64,000 nt of DNA from CAWIUB01 sp963839995 (GCA_963839995.1 CAWIXH010000016.1:62001-126000), one strand, 5' to 3'. Shown: positions 52,772 through 61,238, counted from the stretch's first letter. Numbers and translations are program-made. The notes: generated by a model not told the origin, from the sequence alone.

Positions 52772-53753
52772 CCGCCTGCGCGCGTCGCGCGTCGCGCCTC
52801 GACTTGATCAGACTGGCGCCCGTCGCGATCGTCAGAATGCCGACGATGACTGCCAGCGACAGCCAGATCGGGATGTCCGGTGCCCAGCAGACGCCCTCAC
52901 CGCCATTGACGAACGGCAGGGTGTTGTCGTGCAAGGCGTGCAGGACGAGCTTCGCGCCAATGAATCCGAGCAGTACGGAGAGACCCAGGTTCAAGTACAC
53001 GAGGCGCTTCAGCAGCCCACCGATCAGGAAGTACAGCTGCCGCAAGCCCATGAGCGCGAAGACGTTCGCGGTCAGCACCAGGTAGGGCTCCTGGGTGATG
53101 CCGTAGATGGCCGGGATGGAGTCCAGCGCGAACAGCACATCCGTCGTGCCCAGCGCAACGACCACGATCAGCAACGGGGTGGCGAGCCGCTTCCCGGCCT
53201 CTCGGACGGTCAGTCGCGTACCGCGATACTCGGCCGTGGATGGCACGTGCCGTCGGAACCACCGCACGGCGCGGCTCTCCTGGTACTCCTCTTCGCTCCC
53301 CCCTCCGCGCGCCAGCTTCACCGCCGTGTAAACAAGGAACGCGCCGAACAGGTAGAAGATCCAGCTGAACGTATTGATCGCTGCCGCGCCAGCGGCGACG
53401 AACAGCCCGCGCAGCACCAGGGCGATCACGATGCCGACGAGTAGCGCCTCTTGCTGCAGCGCGCGTGGCACCTGCAGCTTGCTGATGATGATCAGGAAGA
53501 CGAACAGGTTGTCGACAGAGAGCGAGTACTCGGTGAGCCAGCCGCCGAGGAACTGAGCGCCGTAGTCTGCACCGCTGACCACGAAGATGCCGCCGGCGAA
53601 CAGCAGCGCCGCGGCCACGAAGAACAGCAGGTGACGGCCGGCCTCGCCCACCGTGGGTTCGTGCGGGCGCCGCCCGACAACGAACACGTCGACGACCAGA
53701 AAGCCGATCGCGACGGTGAGTGTGATGACCCACACCCATGGTGTGACGTGCAT
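52764..53753 (-). CDS. TerC-family integral membrane protein
   Basis: A 329-residue membrane protein of the TerC family; members such as Alx/MeeF-type proteins are linked to manganese export or metalation of exported proteins. ATG 53753 (MHVTPWVWVITL) has GGAGG four bases upstream. About nine helices are visible, with the paired acidic signatures YSLSVDNLFVFLIIISK (helix 3) and DVLFALDSIPAIYGITQEPYLVLTANVFALMGLRQLYFL (helices 6-7). A yybP-ykoY riboswitch precedes it, supporting a role in manganese homeostasis. The 3' end overlaps the vapC end by 8 bp. Confidence 0.93.
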   Translation of the reverse strand: MHVTPWVWVITLTVAIGFLVVDVFVVGRRPHEPTVGEAGRHLLFFVAAALLFAGGIFVVSGADYGAQFLGGWLTEYSLSVDNLFVFLIIISKLQVPRALQQEALLVGIVIALVLRGLFVAAGAAAINTFSWIFYLFGAFLVYTAVKLARGGGSEEEYQESRAVRWFRRHVPSTAEYRGTRLTVREAGKRLATPLLIVVVALGTTDVLFALDSIPAIYGITQEPYLVLTANVFALMGLRQLYFLIGGLLKRLVYLNLGLSVLLGFIGAKLVLHALHDNTLPFVNGGEGVCWAPDIPIWLSLAVIVGILTIATGASLIKSRRDARRAQAVS

Positions 53754-53800
53754 TCGTCCTCCGGCGTCGCTGGCGTGCCGCTGCCTGGCACGCACCAAAT

Positions 53801-53906
53801 GCCGGAAGTCTCACCCGCCCGGCTTGACGCCGGGCCGATTCCCCGGGGCCGTCAGCGGCCCGTGTTGACGAGGTGATCGCGGTGGGGTTACTCCCCTCCA
53901 GATGCG
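53801..53906 (-). ncRNA. yybP-ykoY (manganese) riboswitch
   Basis: Reading toward terC, the leader shows GAGGGGAGTAACCCCACC (about 53906-53889), then CGTCAACACGGGCCGC, a GC-rich arm CCCGGCGTCAAGCCGGGCGGG, and GGGTGAGACTTCC (about 53818-53806). The GGGGAGTA, CGTCAACA and GGTGAGAC blocks in this order are the hallmark of the yybP-ykoY family, whose members sense Mn2+ and are typically found before TerC-type genes. The element ends about 48 bases before the terC ATG. Confidence 0.88.
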
Positions 53907-54042
53907 GGCAACTCTAGCCCATCGGGCGAGAGCCGCCGAATGCGGCGCGACGCGGACGGGCGGGTCCGCGGCCCGAAACCTGGATCTGGCAGGCTCAGCA
54001 GGTGCGACCTGCGACGCTGGGTCGGCCGGGAACAGGAGCAGG

Positions 54043-56151
54043 ATGCAGATTTGGCCGGGCACCGCCTACCCCCTCGGCGCCTCCTACGACGGCTCTGGCA
54101 CGAACTTCGCACTGTTCAGCGAGGTCGCCGAGAAGGTTGAGCTGTGTCTGTTCGGGGCCCACGGTGCCGAGACGCGGGTGGAGCTGCCGGAGGTCGACGG
54201 GTTCGTCTGGCACGCCTTCCTGCCCGGGCTCGAGCCGGGCCAGCGCTACGGGTACCGGGTGACGGGCCCCTATGACCCCAAGCGCGGCCATCGCTGCAAC
54301 CCGGCGAAGCTGCTGCTGGATCCGTACTCGAAGGCGATCGACGGGTACTTCGACTGGCACCAGTCGCTGTTCAGCTACAACTTCGGCGACCCAGACAGCC
54401 GCAACGACGCCGACTCGGCTGCGCACATGCCGAAGTCCGTCGTCATCAACCCGTTCTTCGATTGGGGGGTCGACCGGCCGCCGAAGCGCCGGTACGCGGA
54501 GAGCGTCATCTACGAGGCGCACGTCAAGGGCCTTACCCGGCAGCACCCGGAGATTCCGGCGGAGATCCGAGGGACATACGCCGCCATATCGCATCCCGTG
54601 ATCATCGAGCATCTGCTCTCGCTGGGCGTTACGGCGATCGAGCTCATGCCCGTGCACCACTTTGCCAACGACGCCATCCTGATCGAGCGGGGCCTGTCGA
54701 ACTACTGGGGTTACAACACGATCGGCTTCTTCGCCCCGGACAGCAAATACACCTCGAGCTCCACCGCCGGCGGACAGGTGCAGGAGTTCAAGGCCACGGT
54801 CCGCGCCCTGCACGAGGCGGGCATCGAGGTGATCCTCGACGTGGTCTACAACCACACCGCCGAAGGCAATCACCTGGGACCCACGCTGTCGTTCCGCGGC
54901 ATCGACAACGCCGCGTACTACCGGCTGGAGGAGGACGACCAGCGCTACTACACCGACTACACGGGGACGGGCAACAGCCTGAACGTCCGGCACCCGCACA
55001 CCCTGCAGCTGATCATGGACTCGCTGCGTTACTGGGTCACCGAGATGCACGTCGACGGCTTCCGGTTCGACCTGGCCGCGACCCTGGCCCGGGAGTTCTA
55101 CGACGTGGACCGGCTGTCCAGCTTCTTCGAACTTGTCCAGCAGGACCCGACCGTGAGCCAGGTCAAGCTGATCGCCGAGCCGTGGGACGTCGGGCCCGGC
55201 GGCTACCAGGTGGGCAACTTCCCGCCGCAATGGACCGAATGGAACGGCAAGTACCGCGACACGGTGCGCGACCTCTGGCGCGGCGAACCGGCCACGCTAG
55301 GCGAGTTCGCGTCGCGCATCACCGGCTCGGCGGACCTCTACGAGCACTCGGCACGCCGGCCAGTCGCCTCGATCAACTTCGTCACCGCCCACGACGGCTT
55401 CACGCTGAGCGATCTCGTGTCGTACAACGAGAAGCACAACGAAGCCAACGGCGAGCACAACAGCGACGGTGAGAGCCACAACCGGTCGTGGAACTGCGGC
55501 GTGGAGGGGCCGACCACGGATCGCGCGATCCTCGCGCTGCGTTCCCGGCAGCGGCGTAACTTCATCGCCACCCTGCTGCTGAGCCAGGGCGTGCCGATGA
55601 TCTGCCACGGCGACGAACTCGGCCGGACCCAGCACGGGAACAACAACGGGTTCTGTCAGGACAATGAGCTCACCTGGATCGACTGGGGCAGGATCGACGT
55701 CGACCTGCTTGCGTTCACCCGTGAGGTCGCTGCGATCCGGCACGCGCACCCCATCTTCCGCCGCCGTCGCTTCTTCGACGGCCGGCCGGTGAGCCGCCGG
55801 CGCGGCAAGCGAGTGCCGGACATCGCGTGGCTGCGTCCCGACGGAAGCGAGATGACGCGGTCTGACTGGGGTTCCGGCTTCGGTCGCGCGGTGGCCATGT
55901 TCCTCAACGGCAATGGCATCTCCGACCGCGACGCACGTGGTGAGCGGGTCGCCGACGACTCGTTCGTGCTCTGCTTCTCGGCCCACGACGAGGAGCTGCC
56001 GTTCACGCTGCCGCCGACCGAATACGGCCAGGCCTGGCGGGCGGTCATCGACACCATGCGACCCGGTCTGGACGACGAACGGGTTCTGCAGGCTGGCGAG
56101 ACTTTCCCGGTCGGACCGCGCGCACTGGTCGTGCTGCAACGGATTGACTGA
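54043..56151 (+). CDS. glgX: Glycogen debranching enzyme GlgX/TreX
   Basis: Isoamylase-type GH13 enzyme that hydrolyses alpha-1,6 branches of glycogen. ATG 54043 has AGGAG 4 bases upstream and gives 702 residues opening MQIWPGTAYPLGASYDGSGTNFALFS, the N-terminal CBM48 domain. The GH13 regions follow: DVVYNHTAEG (about 265), DGFRFDLAATLAREF (nucleophile Asp about 345), IAEPWDVGPGGYQVG (acid/base Glu) and FVTAHDGFTLSDLVSYN. GNNNGFCQDNELTWIDW is typical of GlgX. The treY start overlaps its stop (TGATG), the usual treX-treY arrangement, so it probably feeds linear maltodextrins to trehalose synthesis. Confidence 0.95.
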   Translation: MQIWPGTAYPLGASYDGSGTNFALFSEVAEKVELCLFGAHGAETRVELPEVDGFVWHAFLPGLEPGQRYGYRVTGPYDPKRGHRCNPAKLLLDPYSKAIDGYFDWHQSLFSYNFGDPDSRNDADSAAHMPKSVVINPFFDWGVDRPPKRRYAESVIYEAHVKGLTRQHPEIPAEIRGTYAAISHPVIIEHLLSLGVTAIELMPVHHFANDAILIERGLSNYWGYNTIGFFAPDSKYTSSSTAGGQVQEFKATVRALHEAGIEVILDVVYNHTAEGNHLGPTLSFRGIDNAAYYRLEEDDQRYYTDYTGTGNSLNVRHPHTLQLIMDSLRYWVTEMHVDGFRFDLAATLAREFYDVDRLSSFFELVQQDPTVSQVKLIAEPWDVGPGGYQVGNFPPQWTEWNGKYRDTVRDLWRGEPATLGEFASRITGSADLYEHSARRPVASINFVTAHDGFTLSDLVSYNEKHNEANGEHNSDGESHNRSWNCGVEGPTTDRAILALRSRQRRNFIATLLLSQGVPMICHGDELGRTQHGNNNGFCQDNELTWIDWGRIDVDLLAFTREVAAIRHAHPIFRRRRFFDGRPVSRRRGKRVPDIAWLRPDGSEMTRSDWGSGFGRAVAMFLNGNGISDRDARGERVADDSFVLCFSAHDEELPFTLPPTEYGQAWRAVIDTMRPGLDDERVLQAGETFPVGPRALVVLQRID

Positions 56152-58493
56152 TGGGTATCCCGTCCTCCACATACCGATTGCAGATAATCCCGTCCTTCGA
56201 CCTGAACGCAGCAGCCGAGCTGGTCGGCTACCTGGACACACTGGGCGCCGGTGCGGTGTACTGCTCGCCGCTGCTGCAGTCGGCCTCCGGGTCTTCCCAC
56301 GGATACGACGTGGTCGATCCGACGCGTATCGACCTGGCCCGCGGCGGCGCCAGCGGATGGCGGGCACTGGTCGAGTCCGCGCGATCGGCCGGCCACGGTC
56401 AGGGTCTCGTCGTCGACATCGTGCCCAACCACCTCGGGGTGGCCGACGCCAGCGAGAACCCGGCCTGGTGGGATGTACTGCGTCGCGGCCCGGCGTCGCC
56501 GTATGCGGCCTGGTTCGACATCGAGCGAGGCAGCCGACGTCTGCTCATCCCGGTGCTCGGCGACGACTTCCACGCCGACCGCGACCTGTCCATCGTCGAC
56601 CGCGAACTGCGCTACCACGACCATCGGTTTCCCATTGCGCCGGGCACGCAGGGTGGCAGCCCCGCCGAGGTGCACGATCGTCAGCACTACGAGCTGGTAG
56701 ACCACCGGCGGGCCAGCGTCGAGCTGACACATCGGCGGTTCTTCGCGATCACCACGCTGGCCGGTGTGCGGGTCGAGGACCCCGAGGTCTTCGAGGCGAC
56801 CCACCGACAGGTCCTGCGCTGGACCTCCGCGGGCGAGGTCGACGGGCTGCGGATCGACCACCCGGACGGCCTGGCCGACCCGCACGGATACCTGGCCCGG
56901 CTGCGCTCGCGCGCGCCCGACGCCTGGATCACTGTGGAGAAGATCCTGCAACCGGGCGAGCGACTGCCTGCCTGGCCGGTTTCCGGGACGACCGGCTACG
57001 ACGCTCTTGCCGAGGTGAGCGCAGTTCTGGTCGATCCTGCCGCGCAGCCAGCCTTCGACGCGACCTACCGCGAGGTAGCCAGCGACGAGCGCACATTCGC
57101 CCAACACGCCGAGGCAGGCAAGCGCCTCGTTGCGACAACCATCCTGCGTCCGGAGATCAAGCGGCTCGCCCGGCTCGTCCCGCAGCTCGACAACGCCGCA
57201 GCAGCGCTGACCGAACTGCTCGTCGCGTTCCCCGTCTACCGGTCATATCTGCCCGACGGCGCCGAGCATCTCGCCGCCGCGATCGGATTGGCGCGTGCCC
57301 GCGCGCCGGAGCTGGCCAACGCGATCGCCTCGCTCGTATCTCGGCTCTCGGATCCGGCCGATGAGCTGTGTGTGCGCTTCCAGCAGACGTCCGCCGCGGT
57401 CATGGCCAAGGGCGTCGAGGACACGGCGTACTACCGGTACGGCCGGTTCATCGCGCTCAACGAGGTCGGCGGCGACCCGGCACGGTTCGGCTCCGGGCTC
57501 GCTGAATTCCACGCCGCGCAGGAGATTCGCGTTGTGTCGTCCCCCTACGGCATGACAACGCTGTCCACGCACGACACGAAGCGCGGCGACGACGTCCGGG
57601 CTCGGCTGTTCGCCGTCGCCGAATTCCCCGACGAATGGCTCAGGTTGGTGCGGCGGCTGATGGCGCTCGTGCCGGTGCCGCACCGTGCGTTCGGCTACCT
57701 GCTGTGGCAGACATTCGTAGGCGTGGGGTTCGTCGCGCGGGAGCGCATGCACAGCTACGCCGAGAAGGCAATGCGGGAGGCCCACGACGGCACGAGCTGG
57801 ACCGACCCGAACCCCGCCTTCGAGCAGGAGGCGCACGCCGCCGTCGACACCGCCTACGACGAGCCGGAGATCCGTGCGTTGATCGGCGAGTTCGTCGCAT
57901 TGGTCACCCCGCCCGCCTGGTCGAATTCCCTGGCGCAGAAGCTGATTCAGCTCACCATGCCCGGTGTGCCCGACGTCTACCAAGGGACCGAGCTGTGGGA
58001 CGACTCGCTCGTCGATCCCGATAACCGCCGGCCGGTCGACTTCGCCCGCCGCGCGTCTGTGCTCGCCGCGTTGGACGACGCCGGTTCGCCGCCCCCGGTC
58101 GATGCGACCGGCGCCGCCAAGCTCTGGCTGGTGTCGCGCGCGCTGCGGCTGCGCCGTGACCGGCCCGAGCTGTTCACCGGCTATGCCCCGCTCCTCGCGA
58201 GCGGCCCCGCGGCCGACCATGCCGTGGCGTTCGACCGGGGCGGTGCGGTCACCGTCGCGACCCGCCTGCCCGCGCGGCTGGCCCGGGCCGGTGGCTGGCG
58301 GGACACCAGGCTGACACTCGATGGTGACCACACCGACATCCTCACCGGCCGCCGGTTCGCGGGAGCCACCCGCCTTGCCGACCTGCTGGCGACCTACCCG
58401 GTGGCTCTGCTGGCCGGCCGAAGCCCTGGCGGCCGCGCCGCGGAGGATCAGAGACATCTGGAACGACATCACGCCGATGGCCCGCTGGCGTAG
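56151..58493 (+). CDS. treY: Maltooligosyltrehalose synthase
   Basis: GH13 enzyme that turns the reducing end of maltooligosaccharides into a trehalose unit. The 780-residue protein begins PSSTYRLQIIPSFDLNAAAELVGYL, the diagnostic opening. VVDIVPNHLGVAD, GLRIDHPDGLADPHGYLARL (nucleophile Asp about 240), TVEKIL (acid Glu), SVTYSTHDTKRGDDVRAR-like TLSTHDTKRGDDVRAR and MPGVPDVYQGTELWDDSLVDPDNRRPVDF follow. About 25 unconserved residues follow the usual end (YPVALLAG). The expected partner treZ, normally next in the treXYZ order, is not downstream: an opposite-strand gene follows at 58.56 kb. Confidence 0.95.
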   Translation: MGIPSSTYRLQIIPSFDLNAAAELVGYLDTLGAGAVYCSPLLQSASGSSHGYDVVDPTRIDLARGGASGWRALVESARSAGHGQGLVVDIVPNHLGVADASENPAWWDVLRRGPASPYAAWFDIERGSRRLLIPVLGDDFHADRDLSIVDRELRYHDHRFPIAPGTQGGSPAEVHDRQHYELVDHRRASVELTHRRFFAITTLAGVRVEDPEVFEATHRQVLRWTSAGEVDGLRIDHPDGLADPHGYLARLRSRAPDAWITVEKILQPGERLPAWPVSGTTGYDALAEVSAVLVDPAAQPAFDATYREVASDERTFAQHAEAGKRLVATTILRPEIKRLARLVPQLDNAAAALTELLVAFPVYRSYLPDGAEHLAAAIGLARARAPELANAIASLVSRLSDPADELCVRFQQTSAAVMAKGVEDTAYYRYGRFIALNEVGGDPARFGSGLAEFHAAQEIRVVSSPYGMTTLSTHDTKRGDDVRARLFAVAEFPDEWLRLVRRLMALVPVPHRAFGYLLWQTFVGVGFVARERMHSYAEKAMREAHDGTSWTDPNPAFEQEAHAAVDTAYDEPEIRALIGEFVALVTPPAWSNSLAQKLIQLTMPGVPDVYQGTELWDDSLVDPDNRRPVDFARRASVLAALDDAGSPPPVDATGAAKLWLVSRALRLRRDRPELFTGYAPLLASGPAADHAVAFDRGGAVTVATRLPARLARAGGWRDTRLTLDGDHTDILTGRRFAGATRLADLLATYPVALLAGRSPGGRAAEDQRHLERHHADGPLA

Positions 58494-58560
58494 GACGATC
58501 CATAATCGGGCGTGAGCTGGTCAAGCCGTGAGCGACACGTTCGTGACCGATCAGCATGCT

Positions 58561-59103
58561 TCATGAGGTATCGGCCACGCCCTGCCAGGCGACCTCGGCG
58601 AAGCTGAAGAGCCGCTGCGGGGTCATCCGCAGCCAGGCGGTTGCCCAGTCCAGGCTCCCGCCGCGGTTGCGCACTTCGGTGATGCGGCGGACTTCGGCCG
58701 GAACGGTCGCCACCACCTCGGCCGGGCCCTCGGTGAGGACTGCGGCATGGGTGTCGTGCTCTCCTTCGAGGATGGACAGAGCGAGCCACGGATGCGCCCG
58801 GACGTTGCCAAGCCGGGCCGCGCTGCCGAGCGTGGGCAGCCAGAACGCCTCCGCGTACAGAGAGAACAGCGTCGGGGCGGCGTGTGCACGGCCGTCGGGC
58901 CGGGTGGAGGACGCGAGCGCGTAGGTCCGGCGCTCCAGGTACCCGGCCAGCTCGGGCACGGTCATCCGCCGCTGCGGCGGGTATGCCGTGCACACCGCCC
59001 GGCCGGCCCGGCTGAAGGACCCATCCTGTAGCCGGCCCAGCCAGGCCGCCATGGCCTGATTGCCGGCACTCGCCACAAGCTCTTCTCGGCGGTTGCTCCG
59101 CAT
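58561..59103 (-). CDS. Pyridoxamine 5'-phosphate oxidase-fold (flavin/F420-type) protein
   Basis: A 180-residue split-barrel flavoprotein-like protein. ATG 59103 has AAGGAG upstream and gives MRSNRREELVASAGNQAM. The barrel contains MTVPELAGYLERRTYALASSTRPDGRAHAAPTLFSLYAEAFWLPTLGSAARLGNVRAHPWLALSILEGEHD (about 47-117), where ALASSTRPDGRAHAAP and RLGNVRAHP are typical of the PNPOx/F420-dependent reductase group. Cofactor and substrate cannot be told from motifs. It is the first gene of the disordered right-hand region. Confidence 0.8.
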   Translation of the reverse strand: MRSNRREELVASAGNQAMAAWLGRLQDGSFSRAGRAVCTAYPPQRRMTVPELAGYLERRTYALASSTRPDGRAHAAPTLFSLYAEAFWLPTLGSAARLGNVRAHPWLALSILEGEHDTHAAVLTEGPAEVVATVPAEVRRITEVRNRGGSLDWATAWLRMTPQRLFSFAEVAWQGVADTS

Positions 59104-59218
59104 AGGGCTCGTTCTCCTTGGGCGTTGTCTCTGATGTTCCGGAAGTGGCCGGGTCGACAAACAAGCCGCCGTAGGTCGCCTGCTGTGGTACGGCGGCGGC
59201 GGCACTGCCACGTGTCGG

Positions 59219-59551
59219 CTACTTTCCGCGCAGGCCGATCGGGTTGCCGTCCGGGTCGGCGAGCACGCAGATGCGCGCCCCTGGGGCGACCTGACGCGGC
59301 GCGTCGCGCTCGGTGGCGCCAGCCGCGAGCAGGGTCTCACGGGCCGCGTCGAGATCCTCGACGTCGGCGAAGGCCACCGGTCCCCCGCTCTCGCCAGCTG
59401 GATTGAGACCGACCTCGAAGCCGTTGATGTTGTACCCGACGTAGTACGACTCGTCGGTGTGCGGTGAGCCAAGCAGCGCGCTGTACACGGCCTTGGCGGC
59501 ATCCAGATCGGACACCGGGATCACCAGACTACGGATCGTGGGGCTCATCAT
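59219..59551 (-). CDS. VOC family protein
   Basis: A 110-residue glyoxalase-fold protein. The ATG at 59551 follows GAGGAG by three bases; the adjacent ATG at 59548 has better spacing and would lose one residue. Motifs are IRSLVIPVSDLDAAKAVYSALLG (first module), YNINGFEVGLNP, GGPVAFADVEDLDAARETLLAAGAT and GARICVLADPDGNPIGL (second module). Substrate unknown. The frame is open further upstream without homology. Confidence 0.87.
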   Translation of the reverse strand: MMSPTIRSLVIPVSDLDAAKAVYSALLGSPHTDESYYVGYNINGFEVGLNPAGESGGPVAFADVEDLDAARETLLAAGATERDAPRQVAPGARICVLADPDGNPIGLRGK

Positions 59552-59706
59552 CGTCTCCTCGCGGGTAAGGCGGTCACATCGCTGACCGCTGCTGCGTCGG
59601 TGGTGCCACGCTATTAGCGGATCACCCACCGACGCTTCTCGATTCCTGACTGACCTGACGACTGCCGATGGGCCGGCAGATCCACGCCATGTCGCGTAGG
59701 CCGAGC

Positions 59707-60000
59707 TCAATACTGAAGTAGCTCGCGGACCTCGACCCAGCCATAGGTGGGGAGCTTGTTCGCCCACTCGACGGCGGCGTCGATATCGGGGAGTTCCACT
59801 AGGTAGAACGCCTGAACCTGGCAGTCACCGTCGGCGAACGGGCGACGTTTCACTGCCTCGTCGAGGGGGTGCCCGGCGATGGCGGTCTGCACGAGCCGAG
59901 CGTCGGTGACGGCCGGAGCCAGAGCGCCGTTCAGCACGAAAGCGTCGGCGCTCCTCACCTGCTCGTCGAAATCGACCCATGCCTGGAGGTCACCCGGCGC
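59707..60000 (-). pseudogene. YCII/DGPF-domain protein lacking its N-terminus
   Basis: The reading frame encodes PGDLQAWVDFDEQVRSADAF, ALAPAVTDARLVQTA, FADGDCQVQAFYLVELPDIDAAVEWANKLP and ends VEVRELLQY, the body of a YCII (DGPF) family protein. It lacks the opening MxYxxLI strand of about 20-25 residues. Going upstream the homology stops at about 60000, where a TGA (60003-60001) closes the frame. The only start is a GTG at 59958, inside the domain. The lost 5' end abuts, head to head, an antitoxin gene that has also lost its 5' end, so a deletion at about 59985-60003 is the likely cause. An 83-residue product from the GTG is possible but probably misfolded. Confidence 0.7.
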
Positions 60001-60134
60001 TCAAAGAAACCCTTGATGTGTTGTCTGATCCCGCCGCTATGCAGCAGTTGCGCGACGGCGAGGCCGCGATTGCCGCCGGCGACGTCCTCGACGAGGCGGG
60101 CCTGCGAGACCTCGTGTCCAAACGGACGCCCTGA
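59979..60134 (+). pseudogene. Phd/RelB-type antitoxin lacking its DNA-binding half
   Basis: From ATG 59979 the frame gives 51 residues: MPGGH, then PALKETLDVLSDPAAM and QQLRDGEAAIAAGDVLDEAG to the C-terminus. This is the toxin-binding C-terminal half of a Phd/YefM-type antitoxin; the N-terminal DNA-binding half is gone. The first five codons are antisense to the truncated YCII gene. The RelE toxin start follows 3 bp after the stop. The remnant might still neutralise the toxin but cannot be expected to bind an operator. Confidence 0.65.
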
Positions 60135-60137
60135 CGG

Positions 60138-60425
60138 ATGCCGGAGCCACCCGAACCGCCTTACCGGCTTCAAGTCGCAGGACCGACCGCGAGGGCGATC
60201 GCCAACCAGGTACCCGAAGCCGTCGCAGCGGCGGTCGTTGAGTTCATCACCGGCGACCTTTTGCGCGACCCTCGTCGAGTCGGCAACCCGCTCCAACGCG
60301 AGCTTTCGGGTCGATGGGCGGCACGTCGCGGCAGCTACCGCGTGCTGTACGTGATCGACGAGCGAGCCCGCGCGGTCACGGTGCTCACCGCCGAGCACCG
60401 TCGTGACGTATACCGACAGCGCTGA
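60138..60425 (+). CDS. relE: RelE/ParE-family toxin
   Basis: A 95-residue RelE-fold mRNA interferase-like toxin. YRLQVAGPTARAIANQVPEAVAAAVVEFI forms the N-terminal helical hairpin. GNPLQRELSGRWAARRGSYRVLYVID (about 53-78) carries the basic active-site strand, and TVLTAEHRRDVYR ends the sheet. No lesion is visible. Its antitoxin partner directly upstream is truncated, so either the toxin is weakly expressed (no promoter is seen after the deletion), the antitoxin remnant suffices, or the toxin is inactive for reasons not evident. Confidence 0.85.
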   Translation: MPEPPEPPYRLQVAGPTARAIANQVPEAVAAAVVEFITGDLLRDPRRVGNPLQRELSGRWAARRGSYRVLYVIDERARAVTVLTAEHRRDVYRQR

Positions 60426-60557
60426 AGGATTGACCTGGACCGCGCCCCGGGCGCTACGGCAGTGTCCCGTTCGCTGATTGGCGGTCTGCGGGCATCAAAG
60501 GATCGGATCGCGGAGAACTCGCCAAACCGTCCCCTCGACGCGACTCAGGTGACCCGC

Positions 60558-60595
60558 GCATAACGTGGTACGTTCATAACGTCGGGCGTTATGCT
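60558..60595 (+). promoter_or_regulatory. higBA promoter/operator with nested palindromes
   Basis: GCATAACG (60558-60565) and CGTTATGC (60587-60594) form a perfect 8-bp inverted repeat. Inside are further AACGT/ACGTT half-sites at 60562-60574 and 60570-60582. TATGCT (60590-60595) is a plausible -10 eight bases before the GTG at 60603, so the operator covers the promoter. Autoregulation by HigA is the likely purpose. Confidence 0.6.
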
Positions 60596-60602
60596 ATGGG
60601 GC

Positions 60603-61196
60603 GTGCTGCGCTCGTTCGCCGACAAGGACACGGAGCGGGTGTGGCACCGCGAGCGGTCACGCCGGCTCGACCCGACAACCCAACGAGCGGCCCTGCGCAA
60701 GCTGCTGATCCTAGATGCGGCAGATACCCTGGACGACGCTCGGATCCCACCGGGCAACCGACTGGAGAAGCTACGCGGCGACCGAGCGGGCCAGCACAGC
60801 GTCCGTGTGAACCAGCAGTGGCGGATCTGCTTTCGCTGGACGAGCGCCGGACCAGAAGACGTCGAGATCGTCGACTACCACCGAGGAGCAGACAGCATGA
60901 GCACCGCATTCATGACGCCGATCCATCCCGGCGAGATCCTCGTCGAGGAGTACCTCACCCCGCTGGGCATCACGCAGCACAAGCTCGCGGTCGAAATCGG
61001 CGTGCCACCACGGCGGATCAACGAGATCGTGCACGGAACCCGCCGCATCAGTGCCGACACCGCCCTGCGGCTGGCCCGCTACTTCGGAACCTCCGAGCGC
61101 TACTGGATGAACCTCCAAGGCCGCCATGACATCGAGGTCCAACGCGACCGCCTAGCCGGGGCGCTCGACGACATCCGTCCCCTCGCCAACGCTTGA
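60603..61196 (+). CDS. HigB-HigA toxin-antitoxin fusion
   Basis: One continuous frame of 197 codons joins a HigB-type toxin and a HigA-type antitoxin. Residues 1-93 (VLRSFADKDTERVW... RIPPGNRLEKLRGDRAGQH... QQWRICFRWT... DVEIVDYH) are a full-length RelE-fold HigB, which normally ends at that point. Codon CGA at 60882-60884 follows directly; it differs by one base from TGA, the expected stop. GGAGCAGACAGC-ATG then leads into HigA (MSTAFMTPIHPGEILVEEYL; HTH ITQHKLAVEIGVPPRRINEIVHGTRRIS). The old ribosome-binding site and ATG (60897) survive, so free HigA could still be made. GTG 60603 is chosen over ATG 60591 because it matches the usual HigB opening. Confidence 0.88.
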   Translation: MLRSFADKDTERVWHRERSRRLDPTTQRAALRKLLILDAADTLDDARIPPGNRLEKLRGDRAGQHSVRVNQQWRICFRWTSAGPEDVEIVDYHRGADSMSTAFMTPIHPGEILVEEYLTPLGITQHKLAVEIGVPPRRINEIVHGTRRISADTALRLARYFGTSERYWMNLQGRHDIEVQRDRLAGALDDIRPLANA

Positions 61197-61238
61197 CTCG
61201 CCCTGTTGACGATCCTCTGCGGAACGGTCAGCCAGACC

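Noticed and set aside
58321..58515. Small frame at the end of treY containing RIRDIWNDITPMARWRR
   Set aside because: Overlaps treY in another frame, lacks a ribosome-binding site and family; treated as chance.
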